A DNA stretch of 64,000 nucleotides from Balamuthia mandrillaris (GCA_031835245.1 JAVKOQ010000123.1:1-64000), one strand, 5' to 3'; numbered from the stretch's first letter, positions 24,507 to 40,814 are shown. Numbers and translations are program-made. The notes: generated from the letters alone by a model not told the origin.

Positions 24507-26811
24507 AGAGTACTCTATAGCATGCTATCTGCAGTTTAGTAAACTTTTCCTGGTCCTTCATAAAGCTGGTAAATGAAGCATTGTACGTTGATCTAAGCCT
24601 GTCGAATAGTTCTAGATAGACCAGCTCTGCCGCGTAGTTTCCAAGTTTAACTGGTCCAGAAGTTTGCGCTATATAGCATGCCAGTTATAAACCAACACAA
24701 ATCAAACAAAAGGGGCGACAACAACTTACCCTCTACAGGTTTATGAGCAGGTTTTGGTTCATTTTGTATAATACTTGTCATGATGCTGAGGACGCACAAT
24801 ATGTGTACCTGTTACATTTCGAATTAGTAATCAGTTACAAGACAAAACAACGCCCCTGTAAACATTTAGGACATTAGTACCAGAATGCTAAGCCAGTGAT
24901 TAGCAAGACCATGCCGTTCTGACTTCTTGGTCATACACTCAATGGCCAGCAGCATGTCGCAATGCAAATCAAGGTCAGTGCAGAGGGTTGGTGATGAGAT
25001 AAGGGTTTTGAGCATAAGCGGCACAAACTCTGAGAAGTAAATAGAAACAGGGTTGGGCAACGCGTCATTGATTGAGTCGAGGTTGGTTTCTAATAATTAG
25101 AAAATGGGAGAAAAATGCATTGTGTGGGTTAGCGCCTTTTCCCATTTGAACTTATGGTTCATGAAATACAAACCAGGAGACGTTGGACAATCTACAACGT
25201 AGGCTTCAGGGCGTACATACTCACGTGTTATCATCATCAGCGCAAGGAAACACCCTCGCAGCTGGTCATCCGCATTGGTAGTTGCTGTTTGCTCTTGTAA
25301 CCGCTGCATAACATGCGAGATATTGTGTAATATATCTGCACGCAAATAAACCTTTCGTTTTGTGACAGGACTATTAAGATAACAACTTCAATCAACATAA
25401 GCAGAAGAAAATCACGTACTTTCTTCAAAGAAGGAATTCCATAACTAGGCTGAAGCACGTGCCGATGCAGGACAGCAGCGGTGGGGCTGGCAACAAGGGA
25501 GCGGTAACTCATATTGTATTGCAGATTTGGAATGATGCGTGTCAATGAAGAGGCGGCAGCAGCTCGCACGCGTCCATCGTTGTCCCTCAACAAAGCGAAT
25601 AAAAAGTCAAGCACTCTAGCTTGAGTGTCGAGCTGGGAGCGAGCCCAATTGCTCTTGCTGATTGCACTTCCTGTGACGGTGCGTCCTAGGCAGCTGAGAG
25701 AGGAGGTAGGAAGGTTATTCGCTGCCAGTGTTTCTTCGTATGAGTTTCTAGAGTAGCTATTTCTGTTGCTAGTATGTAGAATTGCAACGTGGTTATGCAT
25801 TTCGAGCTCCAGGTTCTGCACTACAGTATAGTCTACTGTAGATAGGAATGAAGCAGCCTGAAAGCACGTTCATGATGAGCTTTTGATAATTTCAACGAGA
25901 GGACATGAGTATCAACAGTTACCTCTGTTTTGGTCAGCCAATAAGAGTCTAGCTGTACTCCTTCCAACACAGTTTCTAGGAGAAGCACGGCTAAGCATGC
26001 ATTTGAACCGAGCGAATGTGCACCTTCCTTTTGGTGGACTGAGGAAGGCCGTCCCAGTAATGAATGGAAACAAAACGAAAGAGAACCAAGAGCCAACTTA
26101 TGAGTATGCGCCGAGTCATCAAACAGCAATTGGCGTATGATGTCTATAAGCCATTCGACTCCATTACACTTAGCGAGGAGAGAAGCAAGCGTGGCGTAGC
26201 CATCTCGAAGGCACAGAGCAGTGAGGTTGAGTGGAGGCTGTGACATGTGAGAAGTTTTGAGGGCGGAATCCCGATCAAAAGAAGAGGGTGGTGTAGACGT
26301 GTGCTTTGGTGGTGTTTCTAATATAGAGAAAGCAGCAGCTCTGGTTTGGACGGCTAGTATGGCTGAAACTATGCAGCATGCCAACTCAGCCACGCTTCCT
26401 CTGACAAGTGGATCATCGTCGAATCGTGATGACAACAGCTGTTCCAGTTTAACTTGCAAACTGTTCTCATCAGAAGAAGTACTGTCATAACAACTATGGC
26501 GGTTGCTTGTCGCCTTCTTTCCTTCGTTACTATTTGTCGTTGTTTGCTGCGATGACGCTCGCTTGGGTCGAGCTACGAAGAAATGGAGACAAAAAGATAA
26601 GGGATCATGCAGTGCTATTTGAGCAAGGCACCGTAGTGCAACGGCCCTGCAGCTCGTCCGTAGAGAGCTACCGCCACCACTGCTTAAAAGAATGTCATCC
26701 ATTGCATACAAAAGTTTCGGTACTGCAGATCAAATTTTGAAATGTGAAAGAAAGAAACGAGACTGTGAGCGAAGTGAGAGAAAGAAAGAAAGAGGGGGAG
26801 GGGGAGAGGGA

Positions 26812-26843
<32 letters not shown>

Positions 26844-27034
26844 AGCACGCACTAGAGTTACGTTCAAACATATCTATCGTTCGTATGCCATTGCAGCCGA
26901 CACTGGTTGCTCTGCTTGTTTCCAGAATCCGAAGCAGGAACTCAAGAGCTACAGAAACAACATTTGAATCATGATGATATATACTACACGCTCGGCGTTA
27001 GAAAAGTTGCAGACATAGAACAGAGAGAGAGAAG

Positions 27035-27065
<31 letters not shown>

Positions 27066-27984
27066 CGAGAGAGGGACGGAAGGGAGAGGAGAAGCAGCGT
27101 GGTACCATTTGGGAAGTAGATTGCAAATAAAAGGAATGTGTGGCAAAATAGGATTTCTTGGATCCGTCTCTCTGGCCTTCCACTCGTCCGAAAGGGCTGT
27201 CAATTGCAATAGACAATAAAGTAAACCAGCCAAAGTATGAGGTGAGACGACTTTCTTGCTGTTGAAATTACTATCATGGTTGTCACCGCTTCTTTCTTTG
27301 ATTTTGGCTTCCACTTCCTCCTCTGCCAAAGTGGAGGTGGAAGAGGATTTCTCCACCACGCTCATGGACGGAACATGAGGGTATAGTTCTTGCAGCTGCT
27401 TTCGAATGAGCAATACAGCGAGGTCAAATGGAGATTTTGGATAGTGCCGACAAAGGCATACGACACATGATGCACTGCAGCGTCGAATAGAAGCTTTCGT
27501 GTTTCGTTTTCATTCAGACAAAAGTTAGTTCAATCATTGATGCTCTTCCATAAAGAAGGTCACAACTACACTACCATTACTATCAGCGAGTCGTTTGATG
27601 AGTTGCTCGATGAGAAAGTTGACTTCCTTCTCGCGAAGATAGAATATGAAAACGGAGCATATTTTGTCCAGTGCCTCCGTGAAGGCTTGAAACAAGAGCT
27701 CATCTTCGCTTTCCACCATTTCATGAAAAACTGGCAGAAGGGAGGATATGTACTTACGACACTTGGTTGGGTGGACGTGGTGGCATAGCTCGGAAAACTT
27801 TAGCAACGCCGTCTTTCGGACACGCGTTGGTCCCAAGTCCTATTGTATAAGAACAGAACGATAAATAAACACCATCCAAAGTCCTTTGTATTTATTTGAA
27901 ATACAAGTGGGTTGAAGAAAAAGACAGAAGAGACGAGACGAAATACAAGAGAAAGATAAAAGAAAACGAGAGCACAAGACAGGC

Positions 27985-28022
<38 letters not shown>

Positions 28023-28551
28023 CAAACTGAGACAGAGAAGCAAAGTTGCCAAGAGGAGTAAAGGGAAGAGAGGAAACTAGCGAACCCTAAAGCCCTTGTA
28101 TAGTGATATGAGGACGCGGTCCTGGAACATGCCCACCAACGTCTAGCACAGACGCAAAGTGAGACGCTGAAGCAAAAAATAAATGGAGCTTTGCGAGCTG
28201 ACTGACCTTCAACACCCTCGTCAGAGACTCTTCGGCAACCGTCCAGAGGTACATGCTCTCGCTGCCACACGTGCGAAGCAGCAGGGCTATGCCTTGAGGC
28301 AACAGCCTTCCAAACTCATTCGAAAGTCTCGACATGACAAGAAGAAGGAGCAGAAGCAGAAAAGAAGAAGAAGCATGAGAAAGAAAGAGAACAATGCTGA
28401 AGGAAAATGAAAAAAAGGCAAGTAAAATATTTGGTTTGTACCGAATGGAAGGTTGGCAGAGCTGTTGGCAAACGGCCCTACAGGCCGCTACTTTATCCTC
28501 GTTGGAGCAAGTTGTCCCCTCCAACAAGGCCAGCGCTTGCTCGATGTTCAT
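16758..28551 (-). CDS. HTT: Huntingtin ortholog (HEAT-repeat scaffold)
   Basis: This is a very large split gene on the minus strand; start ATG 28551 gives MNIEQALALLEGTTCSNEDK. The N-HEAT part has ALLKFSELCHHVHPTKCRK (27.8 kb), which aligns with the huntingtin segment around HLVRPQKCRPYL. Further exons are HEAT-like throughout (for example 26.7-25.3, 22.9-21.5 and 21.4-20.4 kb). The C-HEAT end is unmistakable: LALGLLLTSLYTARDP, then ERMQYGSPFEAETIAEYV, IMPRLLLDFFRTEQMM, FRWVVMCLGSFSNIQPRSYA and LFLIAGAQFYADMQQ. A closing segment runs from FIQAFQSL to FASLLNLC. There is no polyQ or polyP tract after the first helix. Beyond the human C-terminus there is an extra Lys-rich, Thr/Ser-rich tail of about 100 residues, ending near 16758. 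I count more than 20 exons and did not fix every border. Several introns carry sense-strand (CT)n. The gene is head-to-head with the FANCA-like gene, 130-220 bp apart. Confidence 0.9.
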
Positions 28552-28679
28552 CGGCTGGAGGTTCAAAAGATTGACCACAGTGCCCAGTCGCTCCAGTTGT
28601 GTGTAGGTGTGGTGGCTTCTTCTGCTACTCCTTTTCTTTTTCCTTTTTTACTTTTTTTTTATTCCTTTATCATGACGAC

Positions 28680-31584
28680 ATGTACCTTAAGGCCTGGGAC
28701 GACGTGAAAATCTTTCTAATAGGTGCCGTTCCCGCAATCAACCTAATAATCGGTGTAGCAGCAAACAAGAAGATGGAGATGGAAGCGGTGGGCGGTGGCG
28801 AAGGAGGAGCCCCTTCTCTTCAGCTTGGCTCCTATGCCCTGCAGCTGATGCGACACGAACGGCGCAGCAAGGTCCTTGAGCCTGCGTTCCAGCAGAATGA
28901 TGATGACAACAGAGAAAATTACAGCGAGGAGATCTTTTCCTCTGCTCCTTCTCTGCTCCACTTCATCCAAACCGCAGCGGTTGCCTCAGGTAGTGGTAAA
29001 ACCAAACAGTCAGCCGTGCTCATCACGCAACAACTTTCTAGATTGTTCCACTACGCACTCGTCCAACAAGACCAGTCCATTTCCTCTTCTCTCCTCCCCC
29101 AAGAACAAACGCCTTTGGAGGTGCTGCTGGCAGCCATTCAACACCACAGGCAGAACCATTGCTTTGTGCGTCCTCTCTTTGTGGAGTCCTTGTTTAGGGA
29201 TGCTGCTGCCTCGAGCCAGATACCAGCGCAGGCCCTGTGGCTCCTTCACAAAGCCCAAGTGCTGCCATTCCATCACTTTCTGGGCATGTTGCTGCCTCAT
29301 TGGACCAGCAACCACAACCATCAAGAGAAAGGCCTTCCTGACGTTGCTCGGCTGGTATCAGAGTTGCAAGAGGGCCTCCTTCTCGTTGCTATGCCCTCCT
29401 CTGCCTCCTCCAGCAACAACCGCAGAAAGCAACTGGCAATTGAAGAGCTTCTCAAACTGGCCATTCGTATTGCTACTTATGATGCTGCTGCCATTTCCAC
29501 TATAACCACCACTTCTGCCACCAGTAGTACTACCGTCGCTGCCTCTGCCACCACTTCTACTGCTGCTGCTACAACGGGCAGTGGACGCACTGTGCTGTAC
29601 TCTGCTGAGGAGGTTTTCAGGTACTTCACACCACTTTGTTTTAATGTTTGCTCCGTTTGGTCCAACCTTTTGAGTTTCGTTTTTATTGTCTTATCAGTGC
29701 GTCTCATCTCTTGGCAGCGATCGCCGACGAGGCAACCCAACACCGGTATAGAATCCCTCTTTCTCTTTCTTACTTGCAACCACTCTTTGATTGTAACCCA
29801 ACAGAGCACACAAGCGGAGGGTGTGCTTGCTTCGACTAGCGAAGGATATTCCAGCACACCATATCACCCAATCGTTCTTTGTACAGCAGCTCAACTCGTT
29901 GATATTGGTGCCTTCTCTAGACGCTTCTTCTCTCGATTTTGCAAGTGATACTGCTCCTGTGTCCATCGGTAGGTTATAAAGTTTTTCTTTAGAGTTCGTT
30001 GTTCCACAATGGCTGAATCTTTTATGTGGTCCCATCGTAGAAGAAGCCTTCATATCTTTTGAGACCACAAAGGCACAAACCAAATCTACCAAGGAGCACT
30101 CTACCATTGTATTTCAAGAATTGGTTTCCTTCTTCTCGCTCAACTTTCTTCTTTCTAGAGTATCCCAGTTGGTAGAAGATCCAACGGTTCGTTTTGTATT
30201 GTTTGCCCTTTCTTCATTTTATTTTTATTGATACCTCTTTTCCTTCTTTTTCCGTCCATTTTTGTCATACAGATTGCAAATTGGCCACAAGCAATCACTT
30301 ACTTGCAAGTTTTACGAAGTTCTTCAACGCAAGCTTCACAAGTCTTGCTCTCGTTTTTTCGTGAGGAATTGACCAGCAGCATTACTTCCATGAACAGTTA
30401 CAAGTGCAGAGGTAAGTCTATCCTGTCCCACTCTCAACTGGCCATTTACGCTGTTTTAACCTCTGCGATTTATCAGTGTTGATATTGTTGTTCAGGACTC
30501 TAGCACCACCTCACACGGAAGAAAGAAGTCCGACCACTTCCTTTATGTCTTACTTTGCATGGCTGCGGGTAAGTTCACTTCATTTTATTTTTTCAGCAAC
30601 AATTCCCAAACGTCTAATGTCAAATAATCTGTATCCTTATCGTGGAATGATAAAGGACACCATTACCAATGTCAGCCGTTCCAGAAAGAGTTCTGTCTTT
30701 TTGATGAACTTGTTGAACGATTTGTTCGACTTGGAAAATGCGTATTACTTGAGGGTACAGTACCTATCTCCGAAAAAAGATTACTATGAGGGAACCCTCA
30801 CCTACAAAAACGTATCTAAAACAATCGCCAGCTCCATCTGCAACTGGTTCCACGCTTGCGCAAAGCATCCACACTAGCAGAAGAGTATGTTAACAAATCA
30901 AAGACCAAGCTATCTACAATGGGTGAGTCAACGCAGCAAAGCTCGTTCCAGGCCTCCTCTCTGTTTTACCAGCAACAATCCTCCGAGAAAGTGGAACAAG
31001 AAGTACAAAGCCTCATTGCCAAGTTCGGTTTGGAGGCTCTTCCTTCCTCTTCCTTAGCCTCCGACTTCATGGTATACACCCAACAACAACAGGGAGACAA
31101 AAGTAACCAAACGTCGCCCAACAACGCTGGCTATGTCAACCTCATCTCCTACTTGCATCAAGTGTCGTTGTTGAAGCCGCGCTGGTTCCAGCAAGTGTTG
31201 CTCCCTCATTTGGTCTCACCACCTGCCTTCCCATTGAGCCAACTCAGCACAGGTCGCCAGCATCTTCTCCTGGCATTACTACAAGCCTCCTCGTCTGATT
31301 TTCACCAACAACAACAGCGAACAACTTCTAACAAGACCTCTGTGCGTGGCCGCGGCAAATCCCCAACTCTCAGCATCGGTGGAAGAAGCGGAGGTACGCA
31401 CCAAAACCAAGGAGGCGGCTTGTTGTTGTCCCCCACGCTGCGCAGCAAGCTCGTGGACTACCTGCTTGCCTGTCAACGCCTCCTCCCTCAACAAACCGCG
31501 CCCTCACCATCGCTCCTTCACGAGGCGTCCGCTTCAGCTTCTGCACGGTCACCACCTCAACTCATCATACTGGAAGAGGACTGA
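28680..31584 (+). CDS. FANCA-like Fanconi anaemia protein, N-terminal-half length
   Basis: Eight exons join in phase. Exon 1 ends at 29620; the others are 29698-29741, 29806-29967, then exons starting near 30041, 30273, 30478, 30594 and 30829. The exon 7/8 junction gives AYYLR joined to LHLQLVPRLRKASTLAEEY and NKSKTKL. This follows human FANCA in the region around PRYLQVHILHPPLVPGKY, including the TDYISLAKTRL element. Next comes VEQEVQSLIAKFGLEALPSS, then KPRWFQQVLLPHLVSPPAF, matching the FRRPYYVSHFLPALLTP region. Upstream, KSSVFLMNLLNDL matches KALVFLFTFLSEL. The protein ends soon after, at about human residue 650-700, so the C-terminal half of FANCA is absent or encoded elsewhere. The tail is disordered, with QQQ, RGRG and Ser runs. 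The start may be ATG 28680 or 28773. FANCA is a core-complex subunit in crosslink repair. Confidence 0.7.
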
Positions 31585-31648
31585 TAAAGAGGGAGGGGGA
31601 GTGAAAGGGCATTGCGACTGTTGAGGTATTATTGAACCAACAATATTG

Positions 31649-32962
31649 TTAAAGGCTGCCCACTTTATTCCGTTCACTTATGATGGCTTGCATGCGTTTC
31701 ATTTTCTTGCCGAGCACACCACAAAAAGGAGGATATCTGTACATGGTTGCTGGAGGGAGGCGGTGATGAGAGGAAGCGGAGCTGCTGCGCGAGTGTTGAT
31801 GGAGGGAGTCTCCCCCGCTGGTATGGTGATGATGGCTTGAAGAAGAAGAAGAAGAACTGCCTCCCATCGATGAAGAAGAGGCTCCTCCACCATCTCCAGA
31901 CGCCGCCGACCCCACTGCTCGTGAATATTTAGAGCCAGAGGACCGCGTGGCCTTGCCGTTACTGTTGTTGCTCTCACGTTCTAGCTTGATGGTCTTTTGC
32001 TTCTTGTTGGGAGGTCCGCTGCCACTCGATTTGCTGCCGTTCCGGTCGCAAGAGAGGCTTTCATCTTGGTGGTGGAGGCCGTTGGAGGAGGAAGAGGATT
32101 GGTTTCTTGTTTTGGCTTTGCGTTTTAGGGATACGTTCGTGCTGGGGTTGTGGACAGAGGAGGAAGGAGAAGAGGAAGAAGAGTTGCTGGTTTGTTTGTC
32201 GAGAGGGAGGAGAGAGGCGGCAATGGCAGTGAGAGAAGAGAGATCGCCTTGGACATAGTCTTCCTGGGATTCTTCTTTGGTGTTTTGAAAGGAGGGAGAG
32301 GCGGAGGAGGCTGAAGGAAACCGAGATGGGGGGCTATTAGAGGAGGATGGAGAGGGGGGCGCAGAGGAAGGAGAGGGAGAAGGGGAGCGGGCTCGCCGAC
32401 TGTAAATGTGATCGTGCTCGCCGTTATGTCGATTAAAGTCAGAGTCGATGTGCGTGCTCCCGTTTTTACTGGTACCGACCTTACTGCCAGGTTTGATTTG
32501 GGCTCGACGTTTTGGTTTCTGGTTTTGAGTTTAAACAAGAAACAAACAAATAAACGAAATATTTGTTAGCATCTACTTTCTTGGTTTGAAATAACAGAGA
32601 AGGAAAGGAGGGATGCTCACCTTTACAAACTTTGTTGTGTCTATTGCGTATATTTCGTCGTCGCCGTTAAACTTTAGAAATACTTTACCCTACAAAAAAA
32701 AAGCATAGATTAGGAATCGCCTGAAGCCTATGACATGAGAGAGACGCTAAGCACCTTTTCAGATCCATCTATGTTCACGATGGTAGCTTCGTAAAACATG
32801 GATGACCACTCATCTGTCTCGGGCAGGTACCACAAAGACAGGACTCGATCTCCCACCGCGATGCCTTCCTTTTCTTGTCGTGGGAAGCGAATGACTTTGT
32901 GTTTAGGGATGGTCCAGGACTTTAGCTTCCGATTTTCTGGGTACTCATCCTTGACAACGTAT

Positions 32963-33001
<39 letters not shown>

Positions 33002-33212
33002 AGAGAAAGAGTCAAAATAAAAGCTTGGGAGAAAGGAAGAATGTTTTTTTTTTTTCGTGGAATCAAACGAAAAATAAAACGTACGTTTTGTCATCCCTGT
33101 TCCAAGAAACCACCGAGGCCACGATCCACTCCTGTTTTCGCTTCGTGTAAGGCACTTGGGCTGCTACGCGTTGCCCTTTGGTGAGGGCCTCCCCGTCACT
33201 TCCTCGAGACAT
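31649..33212 (-). CDS. SGF29: SGF29-like tandem Tudor protein
   Basis: Start ATG 33212 gives MSRGSDGEALTKGQRVAAQ. Exon 1 carries QEWIVASVVSWNRDD and exon 2 adds YVVKDEYPENRKLKSWTIPK. VIRFPRQEKEGIAVGDRVLS, WYLPETDEWSSMFYEATIV and exon 3's VFLKFNGDDEIYAIDTT follow. This is the order of the SGF29 C-terminal tandem Tudor module, which reads H3K4me2/3 for SAGA/ATAC. The usual N-terminal coiled coil that docks SGF29 into the complex is missing. Instead a long Ser/Arg/Pro/His-rich disordered tail with NLS-like KRKAK and PNKKQK follows the Tudor part. The frame stays open to the stop near 31649. Intron 1 contains (GA)n on the plus strand, that is CT in sense. The gene is tail-to-tail with the FANCA-like gene, 64 bp apart. 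Confidence 0.8.
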
Positions 33213-34304
33213 GGACGTTTGTGCGTGTAGTTAAGCAGAGGGGCAGTAGTGGAGAGATGATAAAGAGGAGGAAAAATAAAATAAAATAATGGAAGTGGTG
33301 GACAATGTCTGAGAAGAGAGAGAGGATTCAAGGTTTTATCTTTTGCTCCGTGGCCTCTAGGTACTTCAACCAAAAAGCTATGATTTGAAGTTTCGCCAAA
33401 GCGAAGAGTGGAGGCCCTCTCATCAACCAAACGTAAACCAAAGAAAAAAACAAACGCACAAAAAGGTTGTGAGAGAGAAAGGAAGGCCAAAAAAAAAAAA
33501 AAACAAAGAAGCGAAAAAAAAAATAACCCAAGGTTGCGTGCGTTAAACGGTTGGGGTTACACCACCAAGCAACAAAATAAAACTAAAATAAAATAGCACA
33601 ACCGCTTTTTCCCCCGCTGTTGCAGTGGTTTGCCCTCTCTCTCTCTCTCTCCGTCTTTGTTGTTGTTTTGGCCCGCCCGCGCTACACTTTCTTGGTAGAA
33701 TTTTTTTTGTACTTTTTTTTTTGTTTGTGTTGCGGCAATCAGTGAGGCGCTGGTGCGAACCCTCGAATGAAGGAACCCGCGAGAGTCGACAAAACCTGAG
33801 GAGTGCCGGTTGGGCACTTGGAATTTTCGCGCTCCTTCGCTGCACAGAAAAGCTGCCACTGGCCTGTGCCCCCACTCACATTTGGTGAAGTGGCCCTCCC
33901 AATTATTTTTTCCTCCCCTCTTCAGCGAAGAAAAAATACTCCAATTTGTTCTGTGTGCTTTTTTTTTCCCTTCTTCTCTCTCTCTTGGCGCAACCACTAA
34001 GCCGAAGATTGAGAGAGGGCAAAAAATAAATAGCAGCTGAGTTGGCTTTCACCGCAGCACCAGGTAAAGCAGGCTTTTCCATCTTTTATCTGTGTGTGTG
34101 TTTTTTTTTGTTCCCTGGCACGTTTGTTTTTTAAGACCTTCAATTTTGTACGCTTGATTGGATTCAATCGCGTGTCTTTGTTTTTTTGCTTGTTCATAGC
34201 GTGGGGCATTTTATGCACCGCACTTTTTTTAAAAGAAAAACAAAAACTAAACTTCTTCCCTTTCTTTGTGACGACCAACCAACCAACCCAGCATAACTTT
34301 GTTA
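33213..34304. other. Divergent intergenic region SGF29-like / USP7
   Basis: About 1.09 kb between two head-to-head starts, rich in A and T homopolymers (33490-33505, 33711-33722, 33960-33969). Short open frames occur on both strands, but none has a recognisable product. A short (CT)n lies at 33635-33650. It probably contains both promoters and possible 5' UTR introns of USP7. Confidence 0.5.
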
Positions 34305-38858
<4,554 letters not shown>

Positions 38859-39314
38859 AACAACAAAACAAATATCAACGCGACTCTCCATGCAAACGAC
38901 CTCAACCCAGCTGTGTGTGTATTTGGATTGTTCTGTTGGTGTGTTGTGTTGTGATGGGGGTGTGCCTCTGGCCTCTCTTTGTTGGTCGTTCCCTTTTCAC
39001 CACTGCAACCCTTTTCTTCTATGACTTGTTTGTTTAAAAACGATAAATGCCGCCAACATTTTTAACTGTTGTTGCACCTCCTCTTCTCTTTGATCTTCTT
39101 CACACAAGGGAAAATACACCAAAAAAAACTTTGAAAAAAAAAAGGAGGGGGCAAGGGACATGAAGACAAGCACCACCAAGCAAGCATGTCAAACCTTTCT
39201 TTCATCATAGATGCACGTGTGCGCGCAGCAGACACCCCAAACACCCACTGGTTGCAAAACGCACAAAAAAAATAAAATAAAATAGAAAGATAGAAAGGGG
39301 GGAGCAGCGTGGGG

Positions 39315-39370
<56 letters not shown>

Positions 39371-39503
39371 GGGAGAGTGGTTTGTTAATTAATTGAGGGA
39401 AGGGCGCCCCGTTGTTGTTCTGTGCATCTGGTGCAAAAAAAAAAGTAGCAAGACTCAACCCACGAAAAGAGTAGTGGGAGAGAGAGAGAAAAAAACAACA
39501 AGG
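38859..39503. other. Intergenic region USP7 / small membrane protein
   Basis: About 640 bp without a supported gene. It holds a TGTG-rich stretch (38910-38955) and an (AG)n tract at 39318-39365. This is one of the few (AG)n tracts not lying in an intron of a minus-strand gene. The promoter and 5' UTR of the next gene are expected here. Confidence 0.5.
39318..39365. repeat. (GA)n microsatellite
   Basis: Pure GA dinucleotide run of about 48 bp, upstream of the gene at 39504 and on its purine strand. Confidence 0.95.
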
Positions 39504-39999
39504 ATGGGAGGAAAGGAGTCCAAGCTTGCGGCGGACCGGTCGGACCCGCTCTCGCGCACGGCCGCGGTGGATCCCTTTGCGGAGGAACATTGTTGCCAGT
39601 TTTGCGTTTGTGGTGAGTGAAGCTGCACCCTCCAAGTGACGGCGACTTGTTGGCTGACATGCTTGTTTTTCTTTTCTGTTCATCTTTTGGTTCCTTTGTG
39701 TTTTTTCCTCCTTCTTCCTCCGACTTCTTTTCTTTTGCACACTACGACAAGGTCCTTTTGATGAGGAAGGTTGCCTTTCCTGCTGCTGTTACTGTTGCAA
39801 CACGTTTTGTGTCACGTCCAACACCATGACTTTGGCTGCGGTACGTTCCTGTTTCTTATCATATGCCCAACTGCAATGCCACTCACTCTCTTGCTCACTC
39901 TCATGCATGCAGGCAAGCGTCACAACAGTGTTGATGCTGTCTGCATTGGTTGCTCTTGTACTCTTCTTCTCCCCATTCCAGTACAACAACACCAGCTAA
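39504..39999 (+). CDS. 94-aa Cys-rich, N-myristoylated, tail-anchored small protein
   Basis: Three exons (39504-39612, 39752-39840, 39913-39999) join in phase to 94 codons plus stop. The N-terminus MGGKES fits the N-myristoyltransferase consensus (Gly2, Ser6). Residues around 30-50 hold CCQFCVC and CLSCCCYCCNTFC, eleven Cys in a short span, likely S-acylated or metal-binding. The third exon is one hydrophobic helix (VLMLSALVALVLFF) followed by a short polar end. The layout suggests a lipid-modified protein with a C-terminal membrane anchor. I do not recognise the family. All three exons obey GT-AG, and the intron phases agree, which supports the model. Confidence 0.65.
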
Positions 40000-40814
40000 C
40001 ATGCCGACACACTCCCTACCACCTGCCTGCTTCTTTTTTATTTTTGTAACTTCCACACATTTACACTTACTTTGTTTCATCTATTCGTTCTTCTCTCTCT
40101 CTCTCTCTCTCTCTCACTACTCTTTTCTCCTTCTTTATTGTTGTCTTATGGTGTTGATATTATATCGTTCTTACTTGCTTGCTCGTCCTTTCATTAGAGT
40201 TGAGGGAATAGAAAAAAGTAAGGTAATTCGTCAAAGGGGAAAAAAAAAACGAAGGTAAACTCACCAAACACACAACTAACTTGAAACAAGAAATGTGGTC
40301 CTCTCTTTGGTGACGCCATGTGGACACTAAGCAGTTGAAGTTTTTGAGTCGTCCTACAGCTCGTTCCGCTTCGACACGATGACCACCAACCTCCTCCATT
40401 CAACTCAAGCAACAAAGGAGATAGTTTTACTCAGCTGCCTTCATTTCAATGCGCCATAGCATTGGGTCGCTTAATTCTTCTTTCTTTTGGTCCCCTGTTA
40501 ACCCATTGCCCGTTTGCTGGCCAACACCACCCTCCACGCCAACGTTCACACCCTTACCCTCAAAGGCTTTGAAAAACCTCGACGCTGCCGTAAATGCTCT
40601 GGAAATGGCAAACGTAAAAGGACCTCTTTTTTTGTTGCTTTGCTTGTGCACAAGCAACCACTTTGTATTGATTGCTTCGGTGACTAGGGCCTAATATAGA
40701 GGCCCACTAGAAAGAGGATAATGATCAATTCATTAACACCGTTCAGCTCGTACAGCGCGTTGTTATCTCAGTTTTTTCTGTCTGCCCACAAACAAAAAAA
40801 TAAAGAAAATAAAA
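40000..40814. other. Unresolved 0.8 kb between two plus genes
   Basis: A (CT)n tract lies at 40093-40113. At 40427-40660 both strands are open. The plus frame reads KALKNLDAAVNALEMANVKG, and the minus frame has possible splice signals (TTTCCAG at about 40605, GGTAAG at about 40563). A small gene may exist here, but I cannot assign strand, start or product. Confidence 0.3.

Noticed and set aside
24139-24560. Leu-Ser or Arg-Glu repeat proteins encoded by (CT)n/(GA)n
   Set aside because: Dinucleotide repeats are open in several frames by nature. They lie in huntingtin introns and have no start context or homology.
33726-33790. Possible tRNA-like B box around GGGTTCGCACC (minus)
   Set aside because: No matching A box or foldable cloverleaf could be drawn at the right distance.
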